From the NCBI GenBank assembly GCA_001414485.1, contig LLEY01000057.1, forward strand, positions 304,422 through 368,421: a DNA stretch of 64,000 bases, given 5' to 3'. Source of the stretch: Calycina herbarum. Its lineage: Eukaryota; Ascomycota; Leotiomycetes; Helotiales; Pezizellaceae. The translations under genes were made by a program, and so were the position numbers. How positions within the stretch are numbered: position 1 is the first letter of the stretch; the number at the start of each line of letters is the position of its first letter. Shown one piece after another: positions 58,462 through 64,000 of the stretch. Below the pieces are notes generated by a model. It was not told the DNA's origin, made no database searches, and saw nothing but the letters and a program-made list of their open reading frames with translations.

Positions 58462-59767
58462 GGTTGGTTGAAAATAAAATTTAAATGAATGACGAAAAGA
58501 GAACAGTCCTACTGTAAAGAGCGTGGGGTGAAACAAAGTTCATGAAGATACTACTGAATGGAACAAATAGCGGGAGTCAAGATATAATATAAAGAATTAC
58601 AACAAGAGTGAGATGAAAAGGAATGCGACTTGTAATCAACCAAGAACCCGTACATCCTCCATATTAATTCCAAAATAGCAAAGATTTGATTTGGGGTGTG
58701 GAAAAAGAGTCTCATCCTCAAAGGAAGAATTAGTGTGCCGGACTGATCACGAGCTGACGGCAACAAGAAACAAGATGAGATATACACTCCTACAAACCTT
58801 GTTAGACTCCTTCTGTTTCTAAAATAGCAACCTTAGGGAGTCTCGAACTCTACCGCAGTAGAATGGGAAGATCTTGGCGCTTATAAAAACACCTTTTGTG
58901 AAATCTTCGATTGAAATTAGTACCGTCGTACTAAGAAGAAGGATGTAAGGTGCGATTCGCTTACGATTGTGATTGGCCACGACGTAAAATCTTACATTCA
59001 ACCGAATGGCTCACGTGATGCGAAATTGAGGCTTACGGGGCTTAGGTCCAAATCAGCTGATGCTACACACCCATTCCTACGAATGACAATGGGTTTTGAG
59101 GGGATATACTCTTTAGCAAGAAGATACGCGTTTCCTAGCCCTTGAACGTGTCCAAGAGGTTAATTGAGTGTTGATAGTAAGCGAGAAAAAGTAAACTTAT
59201 TATTGTTATAAGAAAGTTGTTAAAAGCCCGAGCAAAAAATATGAATCGAGGAGAGAGTTACGCGGTGACGATTGTGTTCATTTCACATCAATACTCCTGG
59301 CGGATTGAATTACCGCGCTTGCCGTGCTTATTCAAAGAATCAGCAGTACGCAAAACTATTTGCGTCGTGAAGTTTACGAACTTTTCGCCCGTCAAGAGGA
59401 TTCTTCCGTGAGGATTTTGCCAAGATATAATTCAACTTCACGATTCTCACACTATCTAAGCAACTCCGCCAAATCTCGCTAAATTATAGGAACGATCAGA
59501 GTGTAGAACATTTTCATGAATACGTGATACAGTAGGTATATAGACAGTCATGAAGAGTACAATTTATCTTTCCTTTCTCCATCCAATTCACACTTCCTTT
59601 TCTCTTTGCCTCAAGTCTTCTATTTGGAAGCAGACATTCATTTCTAACTTCATCAACCACACACTCATTTTTTATTCCCAGCATTTGCTTCAAGCACACA
59701 AACACACTCATTTATTACCTAAAACTACGTTCAAAACTTGAAAACTTTTAATGATTTTTGCAACATC
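58462..59767. promoter_or_regulatory. Divergent spacer between two secreted-protein genes
   Basis: 1.3 kb between the start codons of the acidic-tail and lysine-rich genes; both promoters must lie here. It is AT-rich. A B-box-like GTTCGAGAC occurs on the minus strand near 58840, but no tRNA can be folded from it. Confidence 0.55.
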
Positions 59768-62486
59768 ATGAAGTCAATTTCCCTCTTGACGGCTCTCCTG
59801 AGTCTCAAGGCACTGGGAGTTTATGCTGTCGACTGCCGCACCGACATCCCCCTCGACCCGAACGGCCCTTCCGGTGCAGACATTGCCAGCTCGCTTCAAC
59901 TCGGAGAGAATGGGCCTGTCAATGACCTTTGCATGAACAGGTTCAAGGACATTGAGGCCGGACCTATCACCTACAATGCCGGTCCATTAGTGTTTTCACT
60001 CTCCCGAACAGAAGGTGTACTTCATCCTACTGGGGATTGCAAGTCTGCCCTAACCAACATCATCTCTCAATGCCTTGTGGGCCAAAATGTATGGGGAGGT
60101 TCTGCTGAAACAAATGGATTGTTGTTCGAAATCTCGGAGGGCGATGGGGTCGATGAGGTGCACACGGTTCAAGCTCGTAAAATTAAGCTGGGAAAAAGCA
60201 AGAGCAAGAAAAAGAAGGCTACGCCAAAAGACAAGAAGAAGAAGAAGAAGACAAAGTCAAAAAAAGGAGGAACCAAGCCAAAGTCTAAGAAAGGAGGAAC
60301 CAAGCCAAAGACGAAAAAAGGAGGAACCAAGCCAAAGTCGAAAAAGCAAAAAAAACCTACCTCGACTAAAAAACCTACCTCAACCAAAACTAAAAAATGC
60401 GGACAGCAGACCGGCAAGCCGAAAGGAGGGAAAAAGGCGGGCAAGGGCAAGCGAGGAGAGTCAGATGGAGAATCATGCCCAATTGGAATAAATTGGCCGA
60501 AAGCTTTTGATGATGCCGCAAAGCAGTTGGCGGGGATGGAGGGGATTGAGAAGCCTCTTCTGGCTCGAGAGATTGATACTTCGCCCATATCTGGGCGTGA
60601 TTTCTATGTTGGGGGTATGTCAGGGATGATGGCGCGCCGGGAAATCGAAGCGAGAGCCAGCAAAACAACCCACAAGACTGGTTCTATCTTCAAAGCGACG
60701 GACCAAAAATACACAACTTCTTGGAACGCTGGAGATTATCCGACCACGGCTGATAAGGCGGGGACAGTAAGTAACCGGAAACTCTATATTATGTGATCTT
60801 GCTAATTATTTCCTAGAAAAACTTCAAATACTACGGTGGGTGTTTTCCGAGTTCTTTTTTCCTCTTTCGATTTGTTTTAGGAGGGTCGAGGCACTATTTC
60901 CCCCTCAGATGACCGAGTTCCTCCTTAGATAACCCCGTTTCTTCCTAATTTTCCTCAAACATACTTCTAGAAATGACAATACTGATTCCGAGATTTTCGG
61001 CAGGCTGGACGGATCCTGAAAGTCCTACCATATATGTTGTAAGTAACTTTTTTCTCCGCCCAACCAACTAAACCCCGGCTTCAGTGCTCGGGCGAACGCT
61101 TCATTCTCTTTGCTTTGCGAGGGGGTTGAAAAAGACATACTGATATTTTGTAGTTTAAAGACCCATTTACTGGCGTAGCCCCTAAGGTGACATCTAAAGG
61201 CACCAAAATACAATACGATCTTGAGCATATAATGGAATGGCAAATTGTCACCGGCTTTTTCGATTGGATCTGGAAGGTTAAAGCCAAAGGAGCGGTCTTT
61301 CCTAACCCTGCTGGGGGAGAGGATAAAGTAGAGTTTCCGGAATACTTCTTAGCAACATGGGTAATGGATGAGAAAGTTGAAACACCGGAAAAGAAAGATG
61401 ACCAGGCAGACGACACGAAAGATGATACAGCGGCAACAGTTAAGAGAACTGGTGGATCCAAGGGAAAAGGCAAGAAAGCCCCGCCTAAAGTTCTCGCCGA
61501 AGCACAAAGATTCCAATTAGAGGACGATACTGGCAAAAAAGTGGGAGAGGAACTAACCCCCAGAGAACATTTAACTTCCGTCTATCCCGCGGCTGACAAT
61601 GTCCACGCTGCGGAGTTTTGTTATCTGGAAGGCAGGGTCAATTCTCCTGCTAAAACTTTAGTAAGTTTCTTCGTTCAAGAGCTAATTTTCAATTGCTAAT
61701 AGAGGTCCCGTTGAAGGCGTTCAACCCAAAGGTGCAAGAAGCGGTCACTGTATATTCCAAAGATACATCTAGGATCAACCTCGAGAAAAGACCATATACA
61801 AGGGGTGGGAAGAAGTTACAAGGAAAGCCGGAAAACCAAATAGAGTTGTTGAAATCTCTCTTGGGTGTCCGGAAATATATGAGAAATACGGTTATTAGCA
61901 AGAACTTCAATGCACAGCAGGAGCGCATGGGAAAGATGTTGGGACAGCTGGACTCCCAGCTTTCGAAGCACCCCAAGATTGTCAAGGAAGAAGAGGAGAC
62001 TACAGACCCGGATCCCACAAACCCAGATACTACAACACTACCGGATAGACCAAAACCAGATACCACGAAGCCAAATACCAAAGTCAAGAGAGCAAACGGA
62101 AAGGAACCAGCTGAGGATAAACCTGCTTTCGCCTGGACGAAGATGGGGCTTGAAGCATTGTGGGGTGAGTGGATTGACTTGAGATTCAAAACAGCCGAGG
62201 ACAGAATCGATGGCGAGTTGAAATTCAGCCTTGCGGAACTTGTCAAGCTAGCCACAGCAAGCAAAGACAAAGAATTCAAAGATTCTGTCGCTAAGCTCAA
62301 GTCACAATGGGACACTGAGATGAAGGACGATTGGAAAATGCCATGGACCGCACACCCAGAGGCAAAGGCAATTATTCCCGCCGAGGTAAGTGGCTACGAA
62401 AACGCATAATCTTGCTTCGTGAAACTAACATATATGTGTAGAAGAAATCTGAAGATGAGACCGAGACAAAACCAACTGATGCGTGA
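59768..62486 (+). CDS. Secreted protein with lysine-rich repeat block
   Basis: Six exons: 59768-60766, 60817-60835 (19 nt), 61004-61038 (35 nt), 61154-61660, about 61705-62385 and 62442-62486, giving about 761 residues. Exon 5 could instead start at 61717. The ATG at 59768 gives a clear signal peptide (MKSISLLTALLSLKALGVYA). Residues 21-125 are a small Cys-containing domain (DIPLDPNGPSGADIASSLQL; CKSALTNIISQCLVGQNVWG), with four Cys as in some small effector-like domains. Residues about 136-230 are extremely Lys-rich, with 8-residue repeats KKGGTKPK. The C-terminal half (HIMEWQIVTGFFDWIW; YPAADNVHAAEFCYLEGRVN) resembles, in my reading, C-terminal regions of large secreted fungal proteins, but I cannot name a family. 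The micro-exons are supported by frame: KNFKYY-G-WTDPESPTIYV-FKDPFTG. Confidence 0.82.
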
Positions 62487-64000
62487 AATATTTGAGAAGT
62501 GTGACAGCCATCGGATTTCGGTGGACGCGAAGGAGTTGTATTATTAGAGAGATTGGTGTGGGGTAGGGTACTTTTTGTTTGGCATTTCTTTTTATCTTAT
62601 CGTGACTTTATAGCCTAGAAGCTGCATTATTCAACTGGGGGTCTTCATATATGCTTGCTTAATACAAATGTTTAGTCAGATTCAACATTTTCAAAGACGT
62701 GGATTGGCTTTCAAGGGTTGGCCACGGGAATCTGTGATAGTGACGGATCTGAATAAGTTTTCATCAGCCAAATCTCATGAAGCTGTGGCCTTCTGGTTAC
62801 TTCGGGATCACACGGAAGTTCTTTTGTTTGAAAACTATTCACAAGGTCTTTCCGTGCATCCCTACCAGACTCACCCCAACCACGCGAAAGATCAGTTGAT
62901 GCAATCGCAACTGCCCACTGCGTCTAGAAGAGCTCGTGGATCTATCTTGGGAGGCGTTGCGTTACTCCTGTTTACATATTACTCAAGTTTCTTAAGTGTG
63001 GTAAGTAAAGGACCCAAGTTGAGCCCTCTCTCGAGGTAGTTGATGAGGTCAAGCCAGGAACCGAATGTCGATGCAGGCAGTGGGAAGGCACGACCTCTGA
63101 TCTGGTCGTGGTGGAGCCAACTGTGAGGAAGGAGCGACTACAGTCTCTGCTCCCAAAGCGGGTTAGCTCGGAGTATAAGCCCACCCCTCGGGAACCTTCT
63201 CCTGAAAAGAATTCGTCAACCTCCCGACTCCTCGAGGAAGAGCTACGGAGAGCGAAACAGTGTTATCGTGGTTGACCTTCTGCTCTTTGGCTCTACCTTA
63301 CAGCTGTCCAAGAAGAAGTAGGATTTAGTAACTGGTTATAGATTGCTGCTTGCGAGTAGGGGGAGTACGGTATTTATCGCCTGAGAGCAAACATGGCGGA
63401 TGCCTCTCTAGTCTCTGCAAAACCACGTTGGCTATAATTGATGCCGCAATAAAGGTAGAGTATCGTTTTGCACTGTATTCACCGCTCTCAAGTTCCAATG
63501 GAGGAAATTAAAGTTATGTCTTTAGGATAGTCAACTAGAAAAGCTTAGATGGCGACGATTTCGTGCTTGGAGCGCGGAAGATTGAACGAGGCTCGCGGTG
63601 GACAGAAAAAGCGGCAGAAAACGCTCAACTTTGAAAATAATTTAGAACAATAAAAGTTGAATGTTCTAAATGCCTGAATAAAGATTTTGCATTGTTCCAA
63701 GTATTTAGGGTAACTACACCCAATTACGCTAGATAGTTGGAACAACGAATTAGATAGGCAGGTACGAACCCGACTCTGTCCACCAAGAGCGAGGGGTTAT
63801 AACTCCTGAGGACCAAGGCTTGAGATTTAGGTCCACCTCACAGGCGCTGTATGCTCCCTTGAGCAAGTCGACACTGCGCTATCATCGCAGGAGCGAGAAG
63901 GGAAGGCATGACCCCCTGTCGACCCCAAGAGTATAGACCCTCCCTCCCCCTCCCCCCCCCCCAAATATTTCATTCCCACTTCCCTCGCTCTCCCAACTAA
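62487..64000. other. Right end, no intact gene
   Basis: A plus-strand frame ending at 63275 reads protein-like (QSLLPKRVSSEYKPTPREPS, then RLLEEELRRAKQCYRG) but has no start codon in frame and may be a gene or transposon remnant. The last 200 bp are C/T-rich with a TATA-like GTATAGACCCT near 63932, resembling the one near 13391. I see no complete feature. Confidence 0.4.

Noticed and set aside
58835..58865. GTTCGAGAC B-box-like word, possible tRNA
   Set aside because: No acceptor stem, D arm or A box at the right distance on the minus strand.
1..64000. CRISPR array, prokaryotic operon or phage features
   Set aside because: Short spliceosomal introns and fungal gene families throughout; no regularly spaced identical repeats with unique spacers.

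Overview
The window is nuclear DNA of a filamentous ascomycete. Introns are short (about 49-92 nt, GT...AG), genes are monocistronic on both strands, and the gene set is fungal: a STE12 factor with a homeodomain-like STE region plus two C2H2 fingers, a GH18 chitinase, a SulP sulfate permease and 2EXR proteins. The protein style and intergenic texture suggest Leotiomycetes, possibly Sclerotiniaceae. That placement is inference and was not tested by search.

Layout. 0-13 kb is compact housekeeping: NRDE2 (-) and UTP10 (+) share a 330-bp divergent promoter, followed by the RDH54/TID1 recombination ATPase (+). 13-19.6 kb is decayed: degenerate repeats, a GMC oxidoreductase pseudogene on the minus strand with several frameshifts and an internal micro-inversion, and sequence without a gene. 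19.9-31 kb is compact again: SEC63 (+), a conserved protein of unknown function (-), AOS1 (+), BMT5 (-) and a secreted GH18 chitinase (-). 32-37 kb holds a 2EXR protein with two C-terminal chromodomains (+) and a SulP/STAS sulfate permease (+). STE12 (-) lies at 41.3-43.7 kb.

Upstream of STE12 there are about 8.4 kb (43.7-52 kb) in which I see no convincing gene. That stretch has G-runs, microsatellites and one clear 116-bp palindromic MITE-like element flanked by TA. A damaged 2EXR-like gene follows at 52-53.2 kb, then 2.4 kb of AT-rich sequence.

The most unusual part is 55.6-62.5 kb. Two divergent genes for secreted proteins are separated by 1.3 kb. One (819 aa, minus) ends in acidic Glu/Ser/Thr 17-residue repeats and carries a tandemly duplicated exon-intron unit. 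The other (761 aa, plus) carries a lysine-rich block with 8-residue repeats. Their opposite charges suggest, but do not show, that they could work together at the cell surface. The last 1.5 kb has no intact gene.

Intron coordinates were worked out by hand from splice sites and reading-frame continuity. All reconstructed coding lengths given below are divisible by three. No homology search was run; family calls rest on recognised motifs.
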